A stretch of DNA of 6,738 nucleotides from UBA922 sp035438805 (GCA_035438805.1 DAORJA010000050.1:1-6738), one strand, 5' to 3'; positions 1 through 6,044 are shown, counted from the stretch's first letter. The notes: a model not told the origin generated them from the sequence alone. Made by a program: numbers and translations.

Positions 1-1
1 C

Positions 2-7
2 TATACT
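2..7 (+). promoter_or_regulatory. Possible -10 box for the membrane protein / kinase pair
   Basis: TATACT lies 36 bp upstream of the first start codon and would give a leader of about 30 nt. Its -35 partner would fall outside the window, so only half of a promoter can be seen. It is the best -10 match before position 44, but in AT-rich DNA one hexamer is weak evidence. Confidence 0.25.
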
Positions 8-43
8 TACGTTTAAGCTAAATCTGTTTTTTACTTTGATACT

Positions 44-352
44 ATGTTTCTCGAATCAGTATTTCCCGTACTTCCATCAACCATGACTGAAACACTGGTG
101 TACGTCTCAGCTTTTTTGGGTATTTTACTTCTTTCATACGGAGTATTTCTTGAAGCAGAGCGGCGGCAGGATTTGGTATTTTTTCTTGGAGCATCATGTC
201 TTCTCGTCTATGCAATCTACATCGCAAATCTTATCTTTGTAATTGCGATGGGTGCATTCGCGTTGAACTCAATGATTGAATTTATTGAAATATTGACTGG
301 GCTCCACAAGCATGATCCAGAACGGCTTGAGCGTGTTAAAAAATTACGCTAA
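44..352 (+). CDS. Small three-helix integral membrane protein, function unknown
   Basis: This 102-residue protein is dominated by hydrophobic segments at about residues 18-36, 44-60 and 62-84. A charged loop (EAERRQD, 37-43) follows the first segment, and a basic tail (HKHDPERLERVKKLR) should lie in the cytoplasm. There is no signal-peptide cleavage pattern and no catalytic motif. The paired second and third helices faintly recall small membrane modules such as the N-terminal domain of lipid-A-disaccharide synthase or PQ-loop halves; I treat this as a hint only. Met14 (position 83) is an alternative start, but 44 is preferred because it has the same TACT-ATG context as other genes here. The stop lies 4 bp before the kinase start, so the two are very probably co-transcribed and perhaps translationally coupled. 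No function is assigned. Confidence 0.75.
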   Translation: MFLESVFPVLPSTMTETLVYVSAFLGILLLSYGVFLEAERRQDLVFFLGASCLLVYAIYIANLIFVIAMGAFALNSMIEFIEILTGLHKHDPERLERVKKLR

Positions 353-356
353 TACT

Positions 357-1328
357 ATGTACGATCTCGTAACTATTGGTGACTCCACTGTCGACATGTT
401 CCTTTTGATCGATGAAGCTACTCTCAATTGCGATGTAAAAACCAATGAGTGCCAAATCTGCTTTACCTATGCAGATAAAATTCCGATTAATGGCGCAGTG
501 CAAGCAGTTGGTGGCAATGCAGCGAATGTAGCCGCTGGAAGCGCAAAATTGGGCCTTAAAACTGCAATAGTCACTGAAGTGGGCGATGACATCAACGGAC
601 TTCTTATTAACGATGATTTGACCAAAATTGGCGTTAACACAGATCTCGTACACATAAACAAAGGGAAGGAAACACGATATTCTGTGGTATTAAGTTATAA
701 AGGAGAGCGAACTATACTTTCATACCATGCCCCTCGTACCTATCAAAAACCAAAGCTACCAACTACCAAAGCTATATACTATACGTCTCTCGGAAAAACT
801 TTTGAACGTGTGCAAGATGCGGTAATTGGGTACAAGAAAAAAAACAAAGCAGTGATTCTCGCAAGCAATCCTGGTTCTTACCAGTTTGGTCATGGTATAA
901 AAAAAACACGAGAGATCTTGCCTTTTACTGACATTTTATTTGTAAATAAAGAAGAGGCAGAAAAAATTACCCAAACCAGAGGGACTGTTCCCGAACTTAT
1001 TCAACTTTTACACGCTAAAGGGGTTTCAATCGCTGTTGTTACCGATGGATCAAAAGGATCGTATGTCTCTAATAGAGAATCTCTCTATCACATGCCTCGA
1101 TTCTCGGTAAAAACACTCTCTCGAACTGGCGCAGGAGACGCTTATGCAAGTGGATTCATGAGTGCATACCTGCAAGGACATACTATTCCTCACGCAATGG
1201 CCTGGGGCACAGCAAACGCATCAGGTGTTGTACAGCAGTTTGGTGGACACAAAGGTACACTTACCAAAAAACAAATCACGACTATCCTCAAAAAATACAG
1301 CTCAATTAAGCCAAAACTTCTGGCCTAA
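357..1328 (+). CDS. PfkB/ribokinase-family carbohydrate or nucleoside kinase
   Basis: This 323-residue cytoplasmic kinase should transfer the gamma-phosphate of ATP to a hydroxyl of a sugar or nucleoside. It opens with the usual first strand (YDLVTIGDSTVD), then the substrate-binding signature GGNAANVAAGSAKLG from residue 52. The NxxE motif (N197, E200) follows, then TDGSKGSY (229-236), which lines the nucleotide site, and SRTGAGDAY with anion-hole residues G258-A-G and catalytic base D261. Length is normal for the family. A segment with three cysteines (C25, C32, C35) precedes the first signature; I recall comparable inserts in CPR PfkB proteins, so it may be a subfamily mark. The frame is open back to an ATG at 312, but 357 is chosen because it places the first strand at the N terminus, avoids overlap with the preceding gene and has a TACT-ATG context. 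The substrate cannot be decided from sequence. Confidence 0.93.
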   Translation: MYDLVTIGDSTVDMFLLIDEATLNCDVKTNECQICFTYADKIPINGAVQAVGGNAANVAAGSAKLGLKTAIVTEVGDDINGLLINDDLTKIGVNTDLVHINKGKETRYSVVLSYKGERTILSYHAPRTYQKPKLPTTKAIYYTSLGKTFERVQDAVIGYKKKNKAVILASNPGSYQFGHGIKKTREILPFTDILFVNKEEAEKITQTRGTVPELIQLLHAKGVSIAVVTDGSKGSYVSNRESLYHMPRFSVKTLSRTGAGDAYASGFMSAYLQGHTIPHAMAWGTANASGVVQQFGGHKGTLTKKQITTILKKYSSIKPKLLA

Positions 1329-1331
1329 GGC

Positions 1332-1360
1332 TTGACAAAATAACTTCTGTGTGGTATAAA
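1332..1360 (+). promoter_or_regulatory. Strong sigma70-type extended -10 promoter for the ATP-grasp operon
   Basis: A perfect TTGACA (1332-1337) is followed by a 17-bp spacer and TATAAA (1355-1360), with TGG (1352-1354) directly before the -10 as an extended element. Initiation should occur near 1366-1368, giving a leader of about 26 nt. The -35 begins 3 bp after the kinase stop codon, and I see no terminator between the two genes, so read-through from the upstream pair may add to this promoter. Confidence 0.85.
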
Positions 1361-1378
1361 ACTGCACGCTTTTTCTTC

Positions 1379-1391
1379 GGATAATTTATCC
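1379..1391. promoter_or_regulatory. 13-bp dyad in the leader, next to the start codon
   Basis: GGATAA and TTATCC form a perfect 6-bp inverted repeat around a single T. It ends 1 nt before the ATG of the ATP-grasp gene and lies just downstream of the predicted transcription start. It sits where a Shine-Dalgarno sequence would be expected and could be an operator half-site pair. With so short a spacer it is unlikely to form an RNA hairpin. Function is inferred from position only. Confidence 0.3.
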
Positions 1392-1392
1392 T

Positions 1393-2676
1393 ATGTCTTT
1401 AAAAAAGAAGCAAAATATTGTTCTCTATGTAGGAAGAATCCCGACCTACATTATTACTGATATCAGAAAGTTTGCAAAACGCACCAAACGCCCACTTCGC
1501 ATTGGGTTACTCTACGACATCAAAGATAAACGTAATTTCCCGAGTGACGAATTACTGAAATCTATTGACGTAGCGATTCCATGTGATACTTCTTCTGATC
1601 GAATGATCCAAGCAGCACTGCTGCCTTACGAAGATGAGCTTCTTGCAATTACCTGCCGTGGTGAAGACTATATTAATATGTTTGCACGTATTATTCCATT
1701 TGTACCTTATCTACGAACTCCTACTTCAGAATCACTAAAATGGTCCTCGAATAAACTCGAGATGCGACGCAGACTATACACCTACAACAGAAAAATTTGT
1801 CCTGCATATACCGTTGTTGCAGATACTGATCCCGCTTCTCTTGAGAGAATTGAACGAAATGTCGGCTTTCCGCTCATAGTAAAACCCACCGGCCTTGCCG
1901 CCAGTAGACTAGTGTCTCTTTGTTTCCACAAAGAAGAACTGGAGTCTACACTAAAAAAAATGTTTAAAAAAATAAAAACAGTGTACGAGAAAACAGGTGG
2001 CAATTGGGAACCACAGGTGGTAGTTGAGCATTTTATGGAGGGAGAGATGTATTCTGTCGATGCCTACGTTACTGCGAGAGGCAAAATTACCTTCTTACCA
2101 TTAGTGCACATCAAAACTGGACGTTCGATTGGATTTGATGACTTTTTTGGATATATCCGGATGCTTCCAACAAATCTGAACAAAGAAAGTATTGAAGCTG
2201 CGAAAGTTGTGGCCCGTCAAGCAGTTCACGCCCTTGCACTGAGAAGCACCACTGCGCATATCGAACTTATGAAAACAGAAGCAGGATGGAAAGTTATTGA
2301 AGTAGGTGCTCGCATTGGAGGATTTCGAAATGAAATGTATGGATACTCATATGGAATTCATCATTCCATCAATGATTTTTTGATCCGTATTCCGGAAAAA
2401 CCAATTATCAAACGAAAATTAAAAGGATACACTGCGGGAATGCAATTTTTTGCATATAAAGAAGGAAAACTTGCGAAACTATCTGGGATCAAGCGTGCAC
2501 AGGAACTCAAGTCTTTCAAAGAAATTACGATTAATAAAAAAATTGGTGAACAGTGTAACTTTGCCAAAAATGGAGGTACTGGTATATTCAATATCATCCT
2601 CTTCAATCCTGAAAAATCAGAATTACTTGCTGATATCCATCGCCTTGAACAGATGATCGAAATAGAGGTGGTATAA
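1393..2676 (+). CDS. ATP-grasp carboxylate-amine ligase, L-amino-acid-ligase-like
   Basis: This 427-residue protein should activate a carboxylate as an acyl phosphate with ATP and join it to an amine, as L-amino-acid ligases, PurK/PurT-type enzymes and carbamoyl-phosphate synthase do. Residues 1-110 form the pre-ATP-grasp domain. K121 in SSNKLEMRRRL is the first nucleotide-contacting lysine, FPLIVKPTGLAASRLVS (159-175, K164) is the central-domain strand and glycine loop, and VVEHFMEGEMYSVDAYV from 210 is the hinge with E218. The metal-binding acidic residues are E291 (HIELMK) and E303, followed by the EVGARIGG block (303-310), which is like the E-x-x-x-R-x-GG form of amino-acid ligases rather than the E-x-N form of RimK. 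A C-terminal domain of about 100 residues (from about 330) resembles the extra domain of L-amino-acid ligases. It has its own strong promoter and precedes a putative acyltransferase by 40 bp. The substrate pair is unknown. Confidence 0.85.
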   Translation: MSLKKKQNIVLYVGRIPTYIITDIRKFAKRTKRPLRIGLLYDIKDKRNFPSDELLKSIDVAIPCDTSSDRMIQAALLPYEDELLAITCRGEDYINMFARIIPFVPYLRTPTSESLKWSSNKLEMRRRLYTYNRKICPAYTVVADTDPASLERIERNVGFPLIVKPTGLAASRLVSLCFHKEELESTLKKMFKKIKTVYEKTGGNWEPQVVVEHFMEGEMYSVDAYVTARGKITFLPLVHIKTGRSIGFDDFFGYIRMLPTNLNKESIEAAKVVARQAVHALALRSTTAHIELMKTEAGWKVIEVGARIGGFRNEMYGYSYGIHHSINDFLIRIPEKPIIKRKLKGYTAGMQFFAYKEGKLAKLSGIKRAQELKSFKEITINKKIGEQCNFAKNGGTGIFNIILFNPEKSELLADIHRLEQMIEIEVV

Positions 2677-2677
2677 T
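2669..2677 (+). promoter_or_regulatory. Possible internal extended -10 promoter for the downstream gene
   Basis: TGG followed by a perfect TATAAT (2672-2677) overlaps the last codons and stop of the ATP-grasp gene. Initiation would be near 2684, leaving a leader of about 33 nt before the ATG at 2717. No good -35 lies at 16-18 bp; TTGAAC at 2645-2650 is 21 bp away. Extended -10 promoters can work with a poor -35, so this could boost the second gene of the operon. Confidence 0.45.
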
Positions 2678-2716
2678 AAAACCGTCACCTAACTTTATTA
2701 GACATACCAACGTACT

Positions 2717-3520
2717 ATGGATATTTTCTTTCCTCGACATATCAGTTGGCAAATCTTCTTCAAAGATTCAGACCCCTATTCTCCGTTTGGAAAGCAAACT
2801 ACTTCTCGTATCAAAAAATCGATTCCCATACTACACGAAGCAGGATATCGCTTCGCTATTGAAGCTATCGATGATTTATATTTGGACAAATTTATTCCCC
2901 TGTATGAAGCACACATTTCCTCGAAGGAGCGTGGCGTTATCTTCCCTGTTCGAGACAGAATTAAAGAAGGAAGAAATAGGGGAAGAGAATATGGTGCACT
3001 ATCCTTATATAAGGATACGCAGTATCTAGGTGGGTTGATTTTTTCACACAATACTGATACTCATAGTGTCTCAAGTAACTACAAATTCTTTCCTCACCAA
3101 ATACCAGAAAAAATACCAATCAGCATTACATTTGTTGCTGAGATGTATTTTAATGAATACGCACTGAAACGTGATTGTGAATTTATTGCGCACGGAGTGG
3201 ATCGAAACGTGTATGGGTTTCATTCAGCAATCGGGCTTGCGTGTTATAAAACTCAAATTGGTGGTCGTCCATTTATCCCTCGCAAACATGTTCCCACAGA
3301 CTCATTGAATGAAATATTCGATCGTGTGCCTGAATTTGCCGATGACATGCTCGTATTTTTGGGCAACACACATGACGAATTTGCTACCACAGCATTGCTT
3401 ATTTCAGAAAAATCAGATGATGAACTTAAGACAAAATTTCCAATACTGTTCTCAAACAAACATTACAGTACACACACAATAAGGCATAGTGAAATCCCTT
3501 CCTCACTAGACTGGAAATAA
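2717..3520 (+). CDS. Putative GNAT/FemAB-type acyltransferase-fold protein
   Basis: This 267-residue soluble protein carries no motif that I can name with certainty. Its layout suggests a GNAT-like fold of the FemAB/CelD type. A helix reads IDDLYLDKFIPLYEAHI (from 51), and a strand pair YGALSLYKDTQYLGGLIF (92-109) has the 'show-and-present' look of the GNAT core. A later block reads FVAEMYFNEYALKRDCEFIAHG (139-160), then GFHSAIGLACYKTQIGG (167-183), where such proteins have a small-residue turn followed by K-x-x-G. The N-terminal 45 residues and a hydrophilic tail after 230 are unassigned. It starts 40 bp after the ATP-grasp stop and precedes a strong terminator, so it is the second gene of that operon. 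If the fold is right, it may transfer an acyl or aminoacyl group to the ligase product. Gene call is sure; function is a guess from fold pattern and context. Confidence 0.8.
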   Translation: MDIFFPRHISWQIFFKDSDPYSPFGKQTTSRIKKSIPILHEAGYRFAIEAIDDLYLDKFIPLYEAHISSKERGVIFPVRDRIKEGRNRGREYGALSLYKDTQYLGGLIFSHNTDTHSVSSNYKFFPHQIPEKIPISITFVAEMYFNEYALKRDCEFIAHGVDRNVYGFHSAIGLACYKTQIGGRPFIPRKHVPTDSLNEIFDRVPEFADDMLVFLGNTHDEFATTALLISEKSDDELKTKFPILFSNKHYSTHTIRHSEIPSSLDWK

Positions 3521-3547
3521 AACAGAGAGTAAATACTCTCTGTTTTT
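3519..3547. terminator. Bidirectional intrinsic terminator between convergent genes
   Basis: AACAGAGAGTA (3521-3531) and TACTCTCTGTT (3534-3544) pair perfectly; A-T pairs extend the stem to 13 bp at 3519-3531/3534-3546. The innermost pairs probably open to give a larger loop. On the plus strand the stem runs into TTTTT (3543-3547). On the minus strand it runs into TTTTATTT. It lies directly after the stop of the plus gene and before the end of the minus gene at 3550, so it should end both transcripts. Confidence 0.9.
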
Positions 3548-3549
3548 AA

Positions 3550-4254
3550 TTATATTCCCCATCGAACTTTTCTCTCTTCTCTTTTTCCCTCATAATACGC
3601 CGGCATCTGACGTATCTCTTCTATTTCTATGCGTGGACCGAGCATTGCAATACTATGCTCAATTCCTTTGATTCTACTTTGTATATCCTGCGCCAAATCA
3701 CAATGATCGCTACTTTGGTTTTCAGCAAGATGTCTAAGTGACGTGAGTACCGTATTGATTTCCTCTATGATTCCACCATAGTATTCAATCTTTTCTTCGT
3801 ATGTTTTTCGATCGTGGGTCAAAACCGCCTGCATAGCATAGCGTCGGATATCATGCTTCAAGTCTACCAGGAGTTCATTCAATTCTTGTTTTTCAGTGTG
3901 ATTAAAATGCTCAGGCAATGTACCGCGCGACACATGTGACAACTCGCCACCCAGATTACGCACCAACATGTATTTTTTTCTGAGGCCTGGAGAAGCTTTT
4001 TGCATGAAAAATTTATCACCCATTATGTTTTCATGATGCTCTACCATTTCTTCAAATGCCCGCATATACGGCCATACAATCATGCCGTGTTCTGCCATGG
4101 ATTGTTCTACTTCGTGAAGAGTAATGTCTTCGGTTCTAAATAGACGATCAATCTCCACCTCAAGATTTTGTTTTACATTTCGAGGCACTAATGGGGGGAG
4201 ACGATTAAGAATCGTTTCGTAGATATATAATGTATGTTCAACAATAGGTTGCAT
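3550..4254 (-). CDS. Helical protein of unknown function, 234 residues
   Basis: I do not recognise this protein. It is soluble, has no signal peptide or membrane segment, and is mostly charged helix. Heptad-like stretches occur at about 121-140 (KQELNELLVDLKHDIRRYA) and 150-210 (from YEEKIEYYGGIIEEINTVL to KGIEHSIAML), which could form a coiled coil or helical bundle. It has many histidines (13, including H73-H74), a single Cys185, a conserved-looking NLGGELSHVSRG segment at 100-111 and a basic aromatic tail ending KVRWGI. No enzyme motif is evident. An in-frame ATG at 4302 exists, but an extended -10 promoter lies between it and the ATG at 4254, which also has a TACT-ATG context, so 4254 is chosen. 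It lies 99 bp downstream of the exonuclease gene on the same strand but appears to have its own promoter. Confidence 0.75.
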   Translation of the reverse strand: MQPIVEHTLYIYETILNRLPPLVPRNVKQNLEVEIDRLFRTEDITLHEVEQSMAEHGMIVWPYMRAFEEMVEHHENIMGDKFFMQKASPGLRKKYMLVRNLGGELSHVSRGTLPEHFNHTEKQELNELLVDLKHDIRRYAMQAVLTHDRKTYEEKIEYYGGIIEEINTVLTSLRHLAENQSSDHCDLAQDIQSRIKGIEHSIAMLGPRIEIEEIRQMPAYYEGKREERKVRWGI

Positions 4255-4263
4255 AGTAGGGGT

Positions 4264-4272
4264 AGTATAGCA
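4264..4272 (-). promoter_or_regulatory. Extended -10 promoter giving a near-leaderless mRNA
   Basis: On the minus strand TGC (4272-4270) is followed by TATACT (4269-4264), an extended -10 element. The start codon at 4254 is only 9 nt further on, so transcription should begin 2-4 nt before the ATG. The best-placed -35 (TGTCGT, 4292-4287) is poor. The upstream 4275-4310 stretch is strongly GT-rich on this strand, without other recognisable structure. Confidence 0.6.
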
Positions 4273-4353
4273 TATCAAAACGACGCACGACACACACAGC
4301 ACAACAAGATACTTATTGGTCGTGTTCCCATGAGTCGCGTATTGTTTTCTTCT

Positions 4354-5022
4354 TTAGAAGGATAAGCTATCTCTCCACCGTATATATAACTCTTTCGTTG
4401 CATGCAGATCTCCCGCGCAGTATTCTGCAATTTCCTTACATTTTCCAGCTTGGAACATGGGTAATACTTCATGACCATTTACTCCATTTGATTTGGGAGA
4501 CTTGATCCCAAACGCTTTGCAATAAAAATCAAGATTAAATTTCCGATATGCATTATAGAAGGTTAATTGCTCAAGCAGATCTACATGAGCATCAGTACTA
4601 TAGCGATAGGGTGCTAAATTTTTAGTTGGTTTCACCCCGAGCATTGCTGATCGGAGCATAAGCACCGGACAATCAAATCCACGCCCGTTAAATGTTACAA
4701 ATTTGTGAGAAAATGAAATTGCTTTCCAAAACTTTTCAAGAATTTCTTTTTCAGTCCCACACTCATATTTGATACCCTCTTTTTCGTATGGGTCAACCGT
4801 CTCTGCTGAGCTTTGAAAATATACAGCACCTTTCCCACTCTCAACTGAGAGCATACCAATCGCAACGATTCTGTTTGTTGGAGCCCAGAGTGCCATTTGT
4901 TGTTTTATCTTTTCCTCATCTTCGCCATTTTCTGCAAACTTAAGCAAATAACTTTTCTGATCTTCATCCAATGTGTCGAAAGACACGGGAATAGTTTCGA
5001 TATCGAATACTACTGTATTCAT
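4354..5022 (-). CDS. Predicted 3'-5' exonuclease, PolB-type DEDDy
   Basis: This 222-residue protein matches the stand-alone 3'-5' exonuclease family related to the proofreading domain of PolB (COG3298 / DNA_pol_B_exo2-like). It should remove nucleotides from DNA or RNA 3' ends using two metal ions. All exonuclease motifs are present: Exo I FDIETIP (D7, E9), Exo II TFNGRGFDCPVL (N112, F116, D117), a middle AHVDLLE block (D148) and Exo III EYCAGDLHATKELY (Y201, D205), the tyrosine form. Length is slightly under the usual 230-260. The frame is open to an ATG at 5061, but that codon falls in the predicted promoter, and Met14 of that frame (5022) directly precedes the first strand NTVVFDIE, so 5022 is used. 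It is divergent from the RimK-type gene with interleaved promoters. Its cellular role (repair, RNA processing) is unknown. Confidence 0.9.
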   Translation of the reverse strand: MNTVVFDIETIPVSFDTLDEDQKSYLLKFAENGEDEEKIKQQMALWAPTNRIVAIGMLSVESGKGAVYFQSSAETVDPYEKEGIKYECGTEKEILEKFWKAISFSHKFVTFNGRGFDCPVLMLRSAMLGVKPTKNLAPYRYSTDAHVDLLEQLTFYNAYRKFNLDFYCKAFGIKSPKSNGVNGHEVLPMFQAGKCKEIAEYCAGDLHATKELYIRWRDSLSF

Positions 5023-5059
5023 ACATGTATTTATTACCCCACTTAATAAAGTATTAAAC

Positions 5060-5088
5060 ACTATACGATATCAGTTGATTTTTGGCAA
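5060..5088 (-). promoter_or_regulatory. Sigma70-type promoter for the exonuclease gene
   Basis: On the minus strand TTGCCA (5088-5083), a 17-bp spacer and TATAGT (5065-5060) fit the consensus well. Transcription should start near 5053, about 30 nt before the ATG at 5022. The leader contains GTGGGG about 14 nt from the start, too far and too poor for a confident Shine-Dalgarno call. The elements are interleaved with those of the opposite-facing promoter. Confidence 0.65.
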
Positions 5089-5102
5089 AATTATGCTAAG
5101 AT
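5075..5102 (+). promoter_or_regulatory. Candidate promoter P1 for the RimK-type gene
   Basis: TTGATT (5075-5080), a 16-bp spacer and TAAGAT (5097-5102), with TGC (5094-5096) as an extended -10, would start transcription near 5109 and leave a leader of about 21 nt with no Shine-Dalgarno. It shares DNA with the exonuclease promoter on the other strand: each -35 lies in the other's spacer. Confidence 0.5.
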
Positions 5103-5116
5103 AAGGTAAAATATTA

Positions 5117-5122
5117 TATAGT
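5117..5122 (+). promoter_or_regulatory. Alternative -10 box P2 for the RimK-type gene
   Basis: TATAGT ends 8 nt before the ATG at 5131, the same spacing seen at the two near-leaderless minus-strand promoters here (8-9 nt). No -35 is visible at 16-18 bp and there is no TG extension, so it is the weaker candidate unless leaderless initiation is the rule in this genome. Confidence 0.35.
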
Positions 5123-5130
5123 AATTTTTT

Positions 5131-6042
5131 ATGAAAAAAATAGCCCTTTTTACCAACATGCCTTTATCTAAAGAAGGTCGACCTGCATTCAAACCAACTT
5201 ATTGGACATCATATTCTGAACTTTCACAGGCTGTGAGTGCATATGGTGGACAACTCTATATCACACACGGTCAGCAAACCTATATAGGAAATGGTTCTTT
5301 TTCACGTTCGTGGATTATTGCTGATAACATTCTCCAAGACACAGGACCGATTGTAGCTGAAGTTATTTTTGATAAAGGCAAATTCAAATCTGATGAAACT
5401 GTTCCTGTTTTTAACCATCCGGAGTTAAGTAACATCTGCAACGATAAATGGCTAATGTATCAGATGTTTCCAGAGTATTGCCCTACGACTTTTTTTGCAA
5501 AGTCTAAAGAAGAATTGCATTCTACACTTCCTCATATTTCAACACAAAAAATTGTTTTTAAACCTTTTCTTGGTGCCGAAGGCAGGGGGATTAAAATAGA
5601 AGATAAACAGTATTTTTTACACCACTCTGAAGCACTCATCTATCCAGGTGTTGTATCAGATTTTTTAGATACTTCAAATGGAATTCCTGGTATTGTTGAA
5701 GGTACACACGATCTTAGACTCACCATATTTGATGGTGAAATCCTCTATTCCTACTTTAGGACTCCACCAGTTGGAAGTCTGTTGGCAAATGTTTCCAAAG
5801 GTGGGCGATTTGAGATGGTGGATATTCAAAAATTGCCCTCAGATATTGTAACAATTGCCAAGCAAGTTGACTCGCGATTTATGAACCTTACCCATCGCTT
5901 CTATTGTATTGACTTTGGATATACCCCAAAAGGTCCTAAAATCATCGAAATGAATTCTGAAGTTGGTTTATTGCCCAATAAGGATGGAAAAGTTTTTGCC
6001 AAACTCAAAGAAAAATTAGCACAGGTATTTATGGATCTGTAG
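5131..6042 (+). CDS. RimK/glutathione-synthetase-type ATP-grasp ligase
   Basis: This 303-residue protein should use ATP to couple a carboxylate to an amine through an acyl-phosphate intermediate. Motifs run in the expected order: NDKWLMYQMF with K106; IVFKPFLGAEGRGI (141-154), the K144 strand and glycine-rich loop over the phosphates; GIVEGTHDLRLTIFDGEIL (187-205), the hinge strand with D194 and R196; R210 followed by N220-VSKGG, as in RimK (R-x(n)-N-x-x-x-GG); and the metal ligands D261 (YCIDFG), E273 and N275 (IIEMNSE). The N-terminal 100 residues form the pre-ATP-grasp domain. All catalytic acidic residues are intact, so it should be active. It is a different ATP-grasp branch from the enzyme at 1393-2676. 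It is a single-gene unit, divergent from the exonuclease and convergent with the methyltransferase. Substrate unknown; glutamylation-type or peptide ligation are both possible. Confidence 0.88.
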   Translation: MKKIALFTNMPLSKEGRPAFKPTYWTSYSELSQAVSAYGGQLYITHGQQTYIGNGSFSRSWIIADNILQDTGPIVAEVIFDKGKFKSDETVPVFNHPELSNICNDKWLMYQMFPEYCPTTFFAKSKEELHSTLPHISTQKIVFKPFLGAEGRGIKIEDKQYFLHHSEALIYPGVVSDFLDTSNGIPGIVEGTHDLRLTIFDGEILYSYFRTPPVGSLLANVSKGGRFEMVDIQKLPSDIVTIAKQVDSRFMNLTHRFYCIDFGYTPKGPKIIEMNSEVGLLPNKDGKVFAKLKEKLAQVFMDL

Positions 6043-6044
6043 AA

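Noticed and set aside
312..356. Upstream in-frame ATG that would lengthen the PfkB kinase by 15 residues
   Set aside because: It would overlap the preceding gene by 41 bp and add residues before the first core strand, which normally lies at the N terminus; 357 has the recurring TACT-ATG context.
336..653. Minus-strand open frame of 105 codons opposite the kinase gene
   Set aside because: It lies antisense to a clearly coding, motif-bearing frame, has no promoter or domain, and reads as a shadow.
1072..1088. Hairpin-like ATAGAGA/TCTCTAT inside the kinase gene
   Set aside because: It is a short A-T-rich stem in the middle of a coding frame with no T-tract after it; not a terminator and not worth calling regulatory.
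4255..4302. Longer N terminus for the helical protein, starting at 4302
   Set aside because: The added residues would be encoded across the predicted extended -10 promoter, and the ATG at 4254 fits the common start context.
4275..4310. CA/GT-rich low-complexity stretch as a possible repeat array or small RNA
   Set aside because: There is no regular unit with spacers and no stable stem; it is only biased composition upstream of a promoter.
4996..5007. 12-bp perfect palindrome TTCGATATCGAA
   Set aside because: It encodes the invariant FDIE of Exo motif I, so the symmetry is explained by codon choice at catalytic residues.
5021..5030. 10-bp palindrome ATACATGTAT overlapping the exonuclease start codon
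   Set aside because: Ten bases of symmetry built around a start codon in AT-rich DNA is expected by chance; there is no second copy nearby to support an operator.
5023..5061. Longer N terminus for the exonuclease, starting at 5061
   Set aside because: That ATG falls inside the predicted -10 box and the extra 13 residues precede the conserved first strand carrying FDIE.
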